Positions 43,561 to 55,387 of a DNA stretch of 64,000 nucleotides are shown here, piece after piece. The notes under the pieces were generated by a model, which worked only from the letters and a program-made list of their open reading frames with translations, did not search any database and was not told where the DNA came from. How positions within the stretch are numbered: position 1 is the first letter of the stretch; every line of letters starts with the position of its first letter. The translations under genes were made by a program, and so were the position numbers. Origin of the DNA: Cannabis sativa. Taxonomy: Eukaryota > Streptophyta > Magnoliopsida > Rosales > Cannabaceae. The stretch spans positions 16,148,160-16,212,159 of the forward strand of contig NC_083601.1 of the NCBI RefSeq assembly GCF_029168945.1. Reading direction: 5' to 3'.

Positions 43561-46103
43561 AAAATTAGCAATGCTTTTCACTCCATCAACTTACACTGGT
43601 GGCTTTGGTTTGCTTCTCATAAAGTTGATACCTTGTTATAATAAGCAATGATTTTTAATCAATTTCACTCCACTATTATTTTTACATAGTTAACAATTCA
43701 ATGATTTAGGAGATGCATGATTAAAGTTTCTATTACCAACAATTTTAAATTTCCATGCTTTATTGAAAAAGAGAAATATTCTGATTTCTAGTTGCCTCAA
43801 AAGCTATGATTATGATTATGATTATGAATATGAGGTATTATTATTCTCAGGATCACAAAACTCATATTTCTATGAGGGCTAATTTTGAACCAAGTTGGAT
43901 TTGATCAAACTCATCCTTATATTAAAGTATTATGAAATTAATGTTGGAGTTATCCAAGTCACAATATTGCGATAATGTTGATATATATTTATTTTCTTAG
44001 GGAAAGATAACGTTGATATCGAGCTTTGATATATGCTACCAACTTATCAAAACTCTAATAATAATATTAAGTAGCAAAATGAAACATATAAGATCAAAGA
44101 GTATATCACCAACTTCTGATTAATATAAATATATATTTATAGATACATAATACTTTATAAAACACAAGCAAGTTATTTAATTCCGAGTTAGACAAGATTA
44201 TAAAAACAATTATAAGCCATTATCTTCTCGTCTCATGTGATTGGAAGATTCCTTGGTAAAATAATGCCAAATGAATCCAAATAAAATCACTAGTCGTTCT
44301 TTGTCAGACAAGGTAAGAAAGAGGGATTTAAAAATCCCCAAGTTGGCTTCTTCAAGATTCATTGGTATTAAAAATAATAAATAAATAAATTATTGCTTTC
44401 AAAATAAATAAATAAAAGCCATCAGCTTGAAATCCATGACAATGTAAATTTAATAATAAACATTAACTAAGACAAAAGCTGGTTGGCTTAGATATCTATC
44501 CAATATATATTATTTATATCTCAGTCTCTATCTGTATATTAATATTTTATGCATATGTTTACCAATAATGGAAAGAGAATATCCTTCAGCTCTCCTAATT
44601 CCATTTACTCAAACTCTCAGGATTCTGTTTGAGACAATACTACCTTAGCCAAATTCATTATAACACAGTTCAATGGACTTTTCTTCTTCTTTATTTATTT
44701 TTAATTATAAAAAAAGAATTGATGTGACATATGTATATTTTCTATGTTATCATTATACTACTTTGTTCTTCAGTCTGTTGATTGAAATGGTATATTTTAA
44801 GTACAGGGTAACTACTATGCATTATAAAACATTAATTAGTCCAAAAATTAACTCTCAAGGTCATATATTTTCAGGTGTTTTGATAATCAATTCAAATCTG
44901 AAGTTTTGAACACTATTTATTTTTATATAAATATATATATATAATTTTGGTCATCATTTTGTTTGAATGATTGAATCAAGGACATCTATGAGAAGTTTTT
45001 TTGCAAAGTTGCAGAAAATTATTTACTTTGTTTTCACATACAAGTTTTTTAGCTTTAGGATTTGATTGACTTGACAATAAAGAATTTTACTTATAATTTT
45101 GTAGAAAATTAACTCTGAAATTGAAACGTCTTTTTTTTTTTCACCCGTACGTAGTTATCTTTATGCTGAAAAACTTGGCCTTCACTACAGTTTGGTTGTA
45201 ATTCCCATGAATTTCACACGAAAGTGGTAGCGTAGTTTATTAATTTCAACTTTCAAACCTCTTAATTTCTATGACATTTCTTCTCTTCTCTTCTTTTTTC
45301 TTTTACACCTACCTACCTCCAAAGATATAGACGATCCCTTTTTTCTTTTTTCTTTTTTTCATTTTTTTATCTATATGTATTCCATGAAAAGTTAATATTT
45401 GTTGTAGTAAATTATTAGTATAAAATACATATTATATGTTACAAATAGTAGAATATTGAGTTATATATAAGAACATGAGCTACTCTATTCATTGTTAATT
45501 GGGTTTTTAACATATTATTAGAGCCAAGAAATTGTATGATTCTCAACATACCCCACTTATATTTTTTCCATAAATAAGTTTGGGTGTGTAATCATTCAGA
45601 GGACCATAATTTGTTGCATGAGATGAGATAAAACTAGATAAGTTGTATAAGAGATGTTAAGAGAAAAGTATATACCAAATATATATACTTCCTCAATGTT
45701 TAATGGGATAGTACTTCATAGGACAAAGCTGTCTTGTCCACCCTAGGATAAGCTTTGTTATATATTTCTATTGGAGAGAAGAGCTGTACTTAAGAGTATT
45801 ATTTTGTAATTAATTAAGGAAACCCAAGTGGGAAAAAAAAGAAAAAAAAATAGGAAAAAGAAAATATCCAAACAATAACATATGTAGAATAATATCCAAT
45901 CATCTTCTCTTGGTGTGCCATCCATCCATTTTCATAACACCCCATCATCATATATACCACCAAACATATATCACTCATTTGTCTTCTCTCTCTTCTCTTC
46001 TCTTCTCTTCTCTCCTTGAGTTTTTGGAATTGGAAATCTTTTTTGATAGCTCTTTACAATAAAACTTTTTGTTTGAGAGAGCTAGAATTAGATCTCGATC
46101 TAG

Positions 46104-47388
46104 ATGGGCAGAAAGTGCTCACATTGTGGAAACATAGGTCATAATTCAAGGACCTGCACCACATCTTCTACTATGACTACTTTTGTTAATAGTAATAATA
46201 ATAATGCAAATTCATCACTTCGTTTATTTGGAGTGAAAGTAGATATAGTATCATCATCACCATCATCATTAACCTCATCATCTTCTTCTTCTTCTTGTTC
46301 TAATTCCAATATTAATATAAATGTCTTGAAGAAAAGCTTCAGCATGGATTGCTTAATGCACTCCTCTTTATCTTCACCTTCTTCTTCACCTTCTTCTTCT
46401 TCTTCTGCCATAATTGCCCTTGATGAAACCAATATTTCTGATCATCACAAAGCAGCAACAAGTATTGGTTATCTCTCTGATGGTCTCATTATTGGCAGAC
46501 CTCAGGAAAGAAAAAAAGGTAACTAATATTATAACTAACTAAATCTTTTATTATGTGTGTTTGAATTGATTAATATTTATGTATATATATATATAGGTGT
46601 TCCATGGACAGAAGAAGAGCACAGGACATTTCTGATTGGGCTTGAGAAGCTAGGAAAGGGAGACTGGAGAGGCATTTCTAGAAGCTTTGTCACTACAAGA
46701 ACACCAACCCAAGTTGCAAGTCATGCCCAGAAATATTTTCTAAGACAAGCAACTCTCGACAAGAAGAAGAGAAGATCAAGCCTATTTGATATGGTATATA
46801 TACATATGTACATATAGAGGTTATTAAATAATTTCTCTATCTATATATATGTTTGATTATTTATTTTACTGATGAAAAAAATGATGACAGGTTGGTTGTA
46901 GTCCTCCTCAACATACTAGTAGTGATAATCAGCACAACAAGGATATTAAAACTCAGCAAAACGGTGTCGTCCTGCCTCTACAGCTGGAACTTAGTACTTC
47001 ATTATCAGATTACAACAATCATCATCATGATCAAAAACCTGGAGGAGTAGTTGACTTTACTCAACTAGCTTCTTCTCATCATCATCATCATCATCATCAT
47101 CATGGCCTTCCTCTTCCTCCTAATAACAAAAATAATAATTCAGTACCTGTTTGGATACATGGATTAATGGATTCCCAGTTGAAATCATCATCATCAAATT
47201 CAAATTCCAAAGCAAACAGTACTACTTGCTCAAATACTGGTGCAGGGGTTGATCTAGAGCTGAATCTGGGTGGAGGGCCAGCAAGGCCTGCTGCTGCTGC
47301 TGCTGCTAGTTTGGAACAAAATAATAATAATAAGTCATCAAATCCATGTCCAGGTCTCCTCTTTGTTGGCCCTATTACTGTTACATGA
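46104..47388 (+). CDS. R1-MYB (SHAQKYF) repressor with CCHC finger
   Basis: Three exons, 46104-46518, 46597-46793 and 46891-47388, give 369 residues. The N-terminus [18 protein letters not shown] is a CCHC finger typical of MYBS3/KUA1-type proteins. RLFGV near residue 38 is an R/KLFGV repression motif. The single MYB repeat ([20 protein letters not shown]...) ends with SHAQKYF near residues 180-186 and binds TATCCA-like I-box sequences in this family. DLELNL near the C-terminus is an EAR-type repression motif. The protein acts in the nucleus, probably as a transcriptional repressor in sugar, hormone or growth control (family knowledge). Low-complexity Ser, Asn and a nine-His run (CAT repeats at 47077-47103) could vary in length. 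A CT-rich leader precedes the ATG. Confidence 0.95.
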
Positions 47389-47960
47389 TATCAATGATAA
47401 TATTACATAGATATATAAATCATTTTGCAGTCTTTATTAATGTATCCCAGGAATTAAGTAGAACTTCACCAAGGAAGATCGAATTCACAGAATCTCACTG
47501 CCACTATAATTAGAATCTTAACAGATCTTGGAGGTCCGGCATATATAGCAGGAATATCTTTATTAATTCTTTTTTAATTTTTTTTCTTATCTTTTTTTCT
47601 GTAATAAACAGATGTATCAGTACTATTTGCTGTAGTATAATATCAGTATATAAACATGTTCTATTGAATTGAATTACATATATGATATATGTATATGGCT
47701 GCAAATTATTATGATGATGATTTTAAGAGGGTAGAGCCATCCCACTCTTTCTGTATTGCCATTTGGCTCATTATTATTGTTGTTGTTATTATAATATCTA
47801 ATCAAAGTTTCTCAAAGTGCTTTTGGTACTTATTGCCCAATGTAAAAAACCAAAGAACAAAAAACACAATTATGAATGCTTTTTCTTTTGGCTAGTTAAG
47901 ATTTTTTTATCTATTTTGATATGTACGTGTTCCTAAATTCTTAGTTGGTTAAAATTTTTT
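47389..47960. other. 3' flank of the MYB gene
   Basis: Probably 3' UTR and spacer; AT-rich with no other gene seen. Confidence 0.45.
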
Positions 47961-47969
47961 TCTGAATTA

Positions 47970-48214
47970 TATTAAGATTGTTAGATTTAAGTATTTTCGT
48001 TCAGTACTTAATTAACAGACATTTGTCATAGGTGAAAGTTTAAAGAACATGATTTAGTACGTATTAAAGTTCAGCAATACAATTTGATACATGCATAATC
48101 GTCGTGTCGAAATTGAATGAATTTGGACAGAAATAATTGAATAACATATTTAATAATTTGGGAAAAAAAATTTAAAGAACAGAATCTAGTACATATCAAA
48201 ATTTCGGGACACAT
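47970..48214. mobile_element. Diverged MITE, interrupted by the composite element
   Basis: Words such as GATTTAGTACGTATTAAAGTTC and TAGTACATATCAAAATTTCGGGACA match the MITE at 6482-6850. Removing 48215-53857 joins GGGACACAT to TCTAATTCCTTTTT, which resembles the MITE terminus (GGGACAAAAATCATAATTCACC). The final about 15 bp therefore lie at 53858-53875. Confidence 0.6.
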
Positions 48215-49135
48215 TGTAACGTCCCCGCTTCAAGCCTCCATTGGGTCCTTACACCCACGGAATAATGGCTCTTATACACGAGTACGTCACTTTGGCTGCT
48301 TCCTGGATTGATGACTGACCCTACAGACCAACACGAGTGTTTTCAGCGTGCTTTGTCCTCACTCACACGCATCCTGGGAAAACTTCCCAGGAGGTCACCC
48401 ATCCTTAAATTACCCCAAGCCAAGCACGCTTAACTGTGGAGTTCTTTCGAGATGGGCTACCGAAAAACAAGATGCACCTTGTTGATATAGATAGTACCAA
48501 TCAATCCATTTAAGCCCTCTTCAACTGTGTAGTCCCATACCTACACAGTCTCAGAATCATCCCACTTGACCTTCCCCAGGCGGTGTGGGACTGTACAGCT
48601 TACCCGGTGTTTCCCCTTACAGATCACGGGACTACTGACTGTCACAATCACCCCCCCTTTACGGGGTCCGACGTCCTCTTCGACCACACTTCCGGCTGGG
48701 TCAAGGCTCTGATACCATTTGTAACGTCCCCGCTTCAAGCCTCCATTGGGTCCTTACACCCACGGAATAATGGCTCTTATACACGAGTACGTCACTTTGG
48801 CTGCTTCCTGGATTGATGACTGACCCTACATACCAACACGAGTATTTTCAGCGTGCTTTGTCCTCACTCACACGCATCCTGGGAAAACTTCCCAGGAGGT
48901 CACCCATCCTTAAATTACCCCAAGCCAAGCACGTTTAACTGTGGAGTTCTTTCGAGATGGGCTACCGAAAAACAAGATGCACCTTGTTGATATAGGTAGT
49001 ACCAATCAATCCATTTAAGCCCTCTTCAACTGTGTAGTCCCATACCTACACAGTCTCAGAATCATCCCACTTGACCTTCCCCAGGCGGTGTGGGATTGTA
49101 CAGCTTACCCAGTGTTTCCCCTTACAGATCACGGG
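48215..49135 (-). mobile_element. TRIM element, minus orientation, inner LTR truncated
   Basis: Outer LTR 48215-48646 (432 bp), a 73-bp interior (48647-48719) with PPT and PBS on the minus strand, and an inner LTR 48720-49135 that lacks about 16 bp of its terminal TGTGACAGTCAGTAGT at the junction with gypsy sequence. No coding sequence. Some differences from the plus-strand copy (for example CCTTAAATTACCCC versus its counterpart) show separate histories. Confidence 0.88.
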
Positions 49136-52100
49136 GCCACAGTTACATTGATCTTGAATTCACGCGACATACACACCATCGCTGCAAAGGATCAACTTGT
49201 CATCAAGTATGTATGCTTTATATATATTATGTCTTATATGTTAAATTTGGTTTAGTCTTTATCTTTTGATTTTCCTTTAGTTAGCTAGAAGTTTAGGGTA
49301 TGGTTAATCGAAACAATTAACTGATTCTTCGGAGTTAGAATTATAGTATAACTCAAACAATTTTCTTATTAGTGTATTTTTTTTTTTATGAGTAAAGATT
49401 ATTTATTTATTTATTTTACATGGTGAATTGTTGCTTGATGATTTACGTTTTTTTTTAAGTTTATATAATTTAGTGTATAGATATTTCCTTTTTGAGCGAG
49501 ATACATCTTTGGTTATTTTTCTTATCGATACCATCTCCTTTCTTTTGAAGAACAAGTTAAGGGATTTGATGGAAAACGGTGAACCCAGAAGATCAACCCG
49601 GTTGAATGAAAGAGCGGCTGTAAGAGACCGAGCTAGAGGTCGAGGGCGAGGAAGTGCTCGCGGTCGAGGTCGCGGTCGAGGCAGGGGAAACCAGCATGTC
49701 CCTGCCGAGGCGGTGATCCAGGAGAATCAAAATGCCCCTGTAAATGGACAACAACCAGGTCAAGGTGGGGGCAACCACGAAGTCCCTGCTGGGGTAGTTG
49801 GTCAAGGACACCAAAACGCCCCTGTAGGGGTGCCACCACAACAAGAAGATTTGGCGCAAGAAGTTGCTCGTCTCAAGGAAGAAATTAGGAAGCGAGATGA
49901 AGAGGCTCACAACCGTCAGGAACAACCCAATCAAGGACAACATCGATCTTTGTCGGTGCAATACATGCCTGTGCCGGAGGGTCGATGGGAACCAATATAT
50001 GAAAGGTTCCGCAAGCAACACCCACCAAATTTTGAAGGGGGCTCAGATCCAATGGAAGCTGAGGAATGGTTAAGAACAGTGGAAGGTATTGTTGAGTACA
50101 TGCGGCTCGGTAACGGAGATAGTGTAGCTTGTCCGCTAGTTTATTGAAAAAGGATGCCGCATGCGGTGGGATGTTATTAAACAAACACGGGATGTGGCCG
50201 CAATGACCTGGGCTGACTTTGTACAAGTTTTTAACAAAAAATACTACAGTGAAGCAATACGCTCAGCTAGAGTTAATGAGTTCACGAACCTGAGGCAGGG
50301 TAAGTCTACAGTTACAGAGTATGCTCGCCAATTTGACAGATTAGCAAAGTTTGCCAAAGATTTGGTTCCTACTGAGTTTCTGAGGATTCATCGTTTTACT
50401 GAAGGGCTCGACTCCCGAATAAGTCGGGACATAGCGATGTCAGGAGTAAGGGCAACCACGTATGCTGAGGCATTGGAAAAAGCCCTAGAAGTCGAGTTGT
50501 GTGAAAGTCATATACATAAAGATAATATGGCTGGGTGGGAGGCCAAGAAGGCCAGTGATGGAGGTAATGATAACAAAAGGAAACCTCCGAGTAACCAACA
50601 CAACGAAGCCAACAAGAGAAACAAGATAGGGTCCAATAACTACAAAGGGAAGAAGCCATATGTGGAGTACCCCCTATGCCCAACATGTGGTCGTAAGCAT
50701 CCGGGAGAATGTCGACTGAAAGGCAAGACTTGTTACAAGTGTGGGCAACCAGGCCACTATAAGAAGGACTGTCCGCAAAAGGGTGATCAGCTCAAGGATG
50801 ACAAACTTGTCCCAGCTCGAGTATTTGCACTAACCAGAGGGGAGGCTGAGACTAGTAACACTGTGGTTGCAGGTCAGATTTCTATCTCTGGAAAACTATG
50901 TACTGTTTTATTTGATTCTGGAGCTACGCACTCATTTATTGCTTTAAAGATGATAGATAAGTTAGAACTGCCGTATGTAAACTTTAGTTATAAGTTCATG
51001 ACGGAGTTGCCCTCGGGCGAGGTTATGATATCATCTAGAGGAGTGCGGGATGCGCCAATAAGGATTGCAGACAAGGAACTTAGTGGAGATCTAATAGAGC
51101 TGGAGATGAGGGATTACGATCTTATCTTGGGTATGGATTGGCTATCACGACATGGAGCAACAATAGACTGCCGAAAGAGGACAATGACTTTCACCCCTGA
51201 ATCTGGAGAGGCATTCATATTTGAAGGAATCAAAGTCAAGTCAAGCTTACCGCTAGTTACAGCCCTGAAGGCACAAAGGATGATACGTGCGGGATGTCAA
51301 GCATACTTGGCCAGCATAGTAGACAAGTCAAGAGAAACCACCCTCAAGCCAGAGAATGTCCACATAGTATGTGAATTCCAAGAAGTTTTTCCGGAAGACC
51401 TACCAGGGCTACCCCCAGATAGAGAGATAGAATTTGTGATTGAGTTAGTGCCAGGCACAGCACCAATCTCGAGGGCTCCATACCGCATGGCTCCCAATGA
51501 ATTGAAGGAATTGAAGGCTCAACTACAAGATCTTTTAGACAAGGGGTTCATTAGACCAAGTTACTCACCTTGGGGTGCGCCAGTGTTGTTCGTCAAGAAG
51601 AAGGACGGTAGTATGCGGATGTGTATAGACTATTGAAAGCTGAACAAAGTGACTATAAAGAACAAGTATCCCTTGCCTCGCATTGATGATTTGTTTGATC
51701 AGTTGCAAGGGGCGATCGTCTTCTCAAAGATCGACTTGAGATCTGGGTACCACCAATTGAAAGTCCGAGAGGAAGATATACCAAAGACGGCATTTCGAAC
51801 ACGGTATGGGCATTATGAATTTCTAGTGATGTCATTTGGGTTAACCAATGCCCCAGCAACCTTCATGGATTTAATGAATAGAGTATTCAAGGAATATCTT
51901 GACAAGTTTGTGGTGGTATTCATTGATGACATACTCATTTATTCAAGGACAATGGAAGAGCACGAGGAGCACTTAAGGCTAACTCTAAGCAGACTCAAAG
52001 AGCACCAATTGTACGCCAAATTCAAAAAGTGTGAGTTCTGGTTGGAGAAAGTGGCGTTTCTAGGCCATATAGTGTCCAAAGATGGGGTAGAGGTGGACCC

Positions 52101-52914
52101 TGCGAAAATTGAAGCAGTGAAGAGCTGGCCAAAACCAAAAACTGCAAGTGAGGTTCGGAGTTTCCTCGGACTAGCTGGATATTATAGGAGATTCGTTGAA
52201 GGGTTCTCAAAAATAGCCACACCATTGACCAATCTGACTCGAAAGCAACAAAAATTTGCATGGACAGATAAATGTGAGGAAAGCTTTCAGACATTGAAAG
52301 ATAAACTCATAACAGCACCCGTCCTGTGTGTTCCAACTAACAAGGACAAATTTGTAGTATATTGCGACGCATCAAAGCAAGGGCTCGGTTGTGTGTTGAT
52401 GCAGAATGAGAAGGTGGTAGCCTATGCCTCTAGGCAGCTAAAGGAGTATGAGACAAGGTACCCAACTCATGACTTAGAAATGGCGGCGAGTGGTCTTTGC
52501 ATTGAAAATGCGGAGGCACTACCTCTATGGAGAGAAGTGTGAAATATACACAGATCACAAAAGCCTAAAATACTTCTTTACGCAGAAAGAGCTCAACATG
52601 AGACAGAGGCGGTGGTTGGAACTGGTAAAAGATTACGATTGTGAGATACTGTACCATCCTGGAAAGGCTAATGTAGTGGCGGATGCACTTAGCAGACGCA
52701 ACTATGCAAGCTTATCAATGTTAAGGGCATTAAAAGTGCCGTTGCAACAGGAAATCGAGAGATCTGGAATAGAGTTAGTAACAGGAAAGCTAGCTAACCT
52801 CACAATTGAATCAAATTTATTAGAGAATATCAAAGAAGAACAAGCCCAAGATGAGTTTTTAATCAAGAAGCGGGTCGAACTACAAAATGGGAAAGCCGGG
52901 GACGTTACATTTAT
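49136..52914 (+). mobile_element. Ty3/gypsy fragment without LTRs or integrase
   Basis: It begins in an untranslated leader (49136-49568), runs through gag, protease, RT and RNase H and stops at [11 protein letters not shown], just after RNase H and before the integrase. No gypsy LTR is present on either side. The abrupt junctions with TRIM sequence at both ends define it. Confidence 0.9.
49569..52911 (+). pseudogene. Ty3/gypsy gag-protease-RT-RNase H, broken
   Basis: Gag starts MENGEPRRSTRLNERAAV with an Arg/Gly-rich RGRGRGR tract, then the Gag domain (HPPNFEGGSDPMEAEEWL). Two one-base shifts, near 50137 and 50155, break Gag. Two clustered knuckles follow ([26 protein letters not shown]), then protease ([11 protein letters not shown]) and RT with [14 protein letters not shown] at 51634-51636 replaces an Arg after CIDY. 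A one-base insertion near 52483 shifts into RNase H ([19 protein letters not shown]). The 3' part is missing. The style resembles Del/Tekay-type gypsy and the decayed copy at 1-2070. Confidence 0.92.
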
Positions 52915-53852
52915 TGTGACAGTCAGTAGTCCCGTGATCCGTAAGGGGAAACACCGGGTAAGCTGTGCAATCCCACACCGCCTGGGGAAGGTCAAGTGGG
53001 ATGATTCTAAGACTGTGTAGGTATGGGACTATACAGTTGAAGAAGGCTTAAATGGATCAATTGGTACTACCTATATCAACAAGGTGCATCTTGTTTTTCG
53101 GTAGCCCGTCTTGAAAGAACTCCACAGTTAAGCGTGCTTGGCTTGGAGCAATTTCAAGGATGGGTGACCTCCTGGGAAGTTTTCCCAGGATGCGTGTGAG
53201 TGAGGACAAAGCACGCTGGAAACACTTGTGTTGGTCTGTAGGGTCAGTCATCAATCCAGAAGCGGCAGAGTGACGTACTCGTGTATAAGAGCCATTCATT
53301 CCGTGGGTGTAAGGGCCCAATGGAGGCTTGAAGCGGGGACGTTACAAATGGTATCAGAGCCTTGACCCAGCCGGAAGTGTGGTCGACGAGGACGTCGGAC
53401 CCCGTAAGGGGGGGTGATTGTGACAGTCAGTAGTCCCGTGATCCGTAAGGGGAAACACCGGGTAAGCTGTGCAATCCCACACCGCCTGGGGAAGGTCAAG
53501 TGGGATGATTCTAAGACTGTGTAGGTATGGGACTATACAGTTGAAGAAGGCTTAAATGGATCAATTGGTACTACCTATATCAACAAGGTGCATCTTGTTT
53601 TTCGGTAGCCCGTCTCGAAAGAACTCCACAGTTAAGCGTGCTTGGCTTGGAGCAATTTCAAGGATGGGTGACCTCCTGGGAAGTTTTCCCAAGATGCGTG
53701 TGAGTGAGGACAAAGCACGCTGGAAACACTTGTGTTGGTCTGTAGAGTCAGTCATCAATCCAGGAAGCAGCCAGAGTGACGTACTCGTGTATAAGAGCCA
53801 TTCATTCTGTGGGTGTAAGGGTCCAATGGAGGCTTGAAGCGGGGACGTTACA
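52915..53852 (+). mobile_element. TRIM element, plus orientation, complete
   Basis: LTRs 52915-53346 and 53419-53852 (432 and 434 bp; TGTGACAG...GACGTTACA) flank a 72-bp interior. The interior starts with the PBS TGGTATCAGAGC (53349-53360, initiator tRNA-Met) and ends in the purine tract GTAAGGGGGGGTGAT. With no coding capacity and both priming sites, it fits a terminal-repeat retrotransposon in miniature. ORFs read through it are not genes. Confidence 0.92.
53349..53360 (+). promoter_or_regulatory. TRIM primer-binding site
   Basis: TGGTATCAGAGC is the standard plant initiator tRNA-Met complement, 2 bp after the first LTR. Confidence 0.9.
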
Positions 53853-53896
53853 CACATTCTAATTCCTTTTTTTTAGATTATAAAACTTTGTCACAA

Positions 53897-53899
<3 letters not shown>

Positions 53900-53941
<42 letters not shown>
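53900..53941. repeat. AT dinucleotide microsatellite
   Basis: About 20 uninterrupted AT units. Confidence 0.95.
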
Positions 53942-53944
<3 letters not shown>

Positions 53945-53995
53945 TAAGTAGGAGAAGCAACTTAATTAAATGAACCGCATAATAATGTACATATA

Positions 53996-54243
53996 GGGCT
54001 CGCTTGCAACGCCGTAATAGGTCGTATTGTATTGTATTGTATTATATTAAATTTGATTATATATCATATTTTTATATAATACTATGTTAAACTTTAATTT
54101 ATACTAAAATATTATATATTTAAGTGTCCATTAAAGTTAATACCACATATAATTTTACATAAAAATATTGTATAAAATACAATTCAATATAATACAATAC
54201 AATACAATACAATACGACCTAATAGAGCGTTGAAAACGAGCCC
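53996..54243. mobile_element. MITE with 50-bp TIRs
   Basis: 248 bp. Ends GGGCTCGCTTGCAACGC and, inverted, GGGCTCGTTTTCAACGC; arms continue through AGGTCGTATTGTATTGTATT. ATATA lies outside both ends, but the AT-rich flank makes the duplication length uncertain. No coding sequence. The superfamily was not assigned. Confidence 0.85.
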
Positions 54244-54248
54244 ATATA

Positions 54249-55138
54249 CTATATTTATATATACAACTGATTCACCAATGAATTTGGAGTGTGGTTAGAG
54301 ATGGGATCAGGAAAGTAGATAAATAAATAAATATATATAAATTTATGCATTAACATATCTTTTCAGTTACTTTTGAGTGGTAGCTAGCTGTGATAATAAT
54401 AGTGACAATTGATAGAATGAAGAATTCTTATTCAGCTTCTTCTCTTTTAGCATAATGTTGAGAAAGGGCAACAAAATAGTATAAACATATTCCTCATTTT
54501 GGCTGGCTGTTAAGTTACAAACTAGGATTACTCAAGTTCAAACTCTAATATTATCTTCTTTTCTGAAAATTTTAACTAAGAAAAAAGAAAAAGTTTAGAT
54601 ATCTAAAACGAATACAACATGTAACACAATAATTTTTAATTTTATTTAAAGGAAAAAAACCTGATATCTTTCTTAATCTATGAGATTTTATTTTCCTTTC
54701 CATGAGATTTTTATCAGTTCTGACAAAATATTGATCATTTTTCTCAAGTGCATCCATCAAAGGTGCAAGACTACAAAATTTATGAGAAAGGTTTACTGAG
54801 AGACACTGCATATTTTAAGAAAAGAAATAAACTAAAGGACCTGGATATAATTAATACACCACAGCAAATAAATGCACAGATATAGACATAGCAAGAGGGT
54901 ATATATATACATATTTTGTCTTGGTATTATAAATGATTGGGCCACCATTTTTAGTTTTTTTGGTAGGTTGATATTCAGGTTTCATTATAAAATCTTAGCC
55001 AGCACCTATTCTTGGGTCCTACTCTAAAGATTATGTTAGCCCAAAAATAAATAAATTAAAATTTGGGGTAAGTAAACACTCCTTTTGACTTTTACACATA
55101 CTGTAATTTTTATGGAATTTCTTTGATTCCACTCTACA
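54249..55138. other. AT-rich spacer
   Basis: No gene, RNA gene or repeat with clear ends is seen. Confidence 0.5.
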
Positions 55139-55141
55139 TTA

Positions 55142-55384
55142 ATGCTGTTTGGTTGGAGGTAATGAAAAAAAATAACTTTTATTTTATTTTTTAATGTGAT
55201 TAAAATATTGAAAATAATGAGTTTTTTATTATTTTAGTAAAATAATGAAAAATTGATCATTACAATACAAAATAAGAAAAAAGATTAATTTTTTTTTTAC
55301 TAATGTATTTTACTCATTTTAAATTTATTTTTATTCCATTTCTATTTTTATTATATTCTCATTTCATCCCAAACAAATGTGACA
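55142..55384. mobile_element. Harbinger/Tourist-like MITE
   Basis: 243 bp flanked by TTA (55139-55141 and 55385-55387). Ends ATGCTGTTTGGTTGGAGGTA and inverted TGTCACATTTGTTTGGGATG. It resembles the MITE at 61161-61432 in the GTTTGGTTGGAGGTAATGAA text. Confidence 0.65.
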
Positions 55385-55387
55385 TTA

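Larger units (their letters stand above)
40640..46103. other. Intergenic region between LPXA and the MYB gene
   Basis: 5.5 kb of AT-rich DNA. The first few hundred bases probably include LPXA 3' UTR. No protein gene or RNA gene is supported. It holds two possible small MITEs (43122-43275, 43440-43560), a poly-A micro-insertion (42749-42795), a GATTAT-type microsatellite near 43805-43830 and a CT-rich tract (45985-46015) in the MYB 5' leader. Confidence 0.5.
48215..53852. mobile_element. Composite: inverted TRIM, gypsy fragment, TRIM
   Basis: The unit begins TGTAACGTCCCC and ends GGGGACGTTACA. CACAT flanks it on both sides (48210-48214 and 53853-53857), and removal of unit plus one CACAT restores a MITE end. 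Inside are a TRIM on minus (48215-49135), 3.8 kb of Ty3/gypsy (49136-52914) and a TRIM on plus (52915-53852). Neither TRIM has its own target duplication. The simplest reading is one integration of the whole 5.6-kb unit using two TRIM LTR ends; later rearrangement of a TRIM insertion is the alternative. Confidence 0.75.

Noticed and set aside
48541..48816. ORFs across the TRIM LTRs, and similar ones at 53057-53857
   Set aside because: Non-coding TRIM sequence; the same ORFs recur in each LTR copy and have no domain.
52880..53020. RNase H frame continuing into TRIM sequence as one protein
   Set aside because: Homology to gypsy stops at the TRIM junction at 52914; the extra residues come from the LTR.
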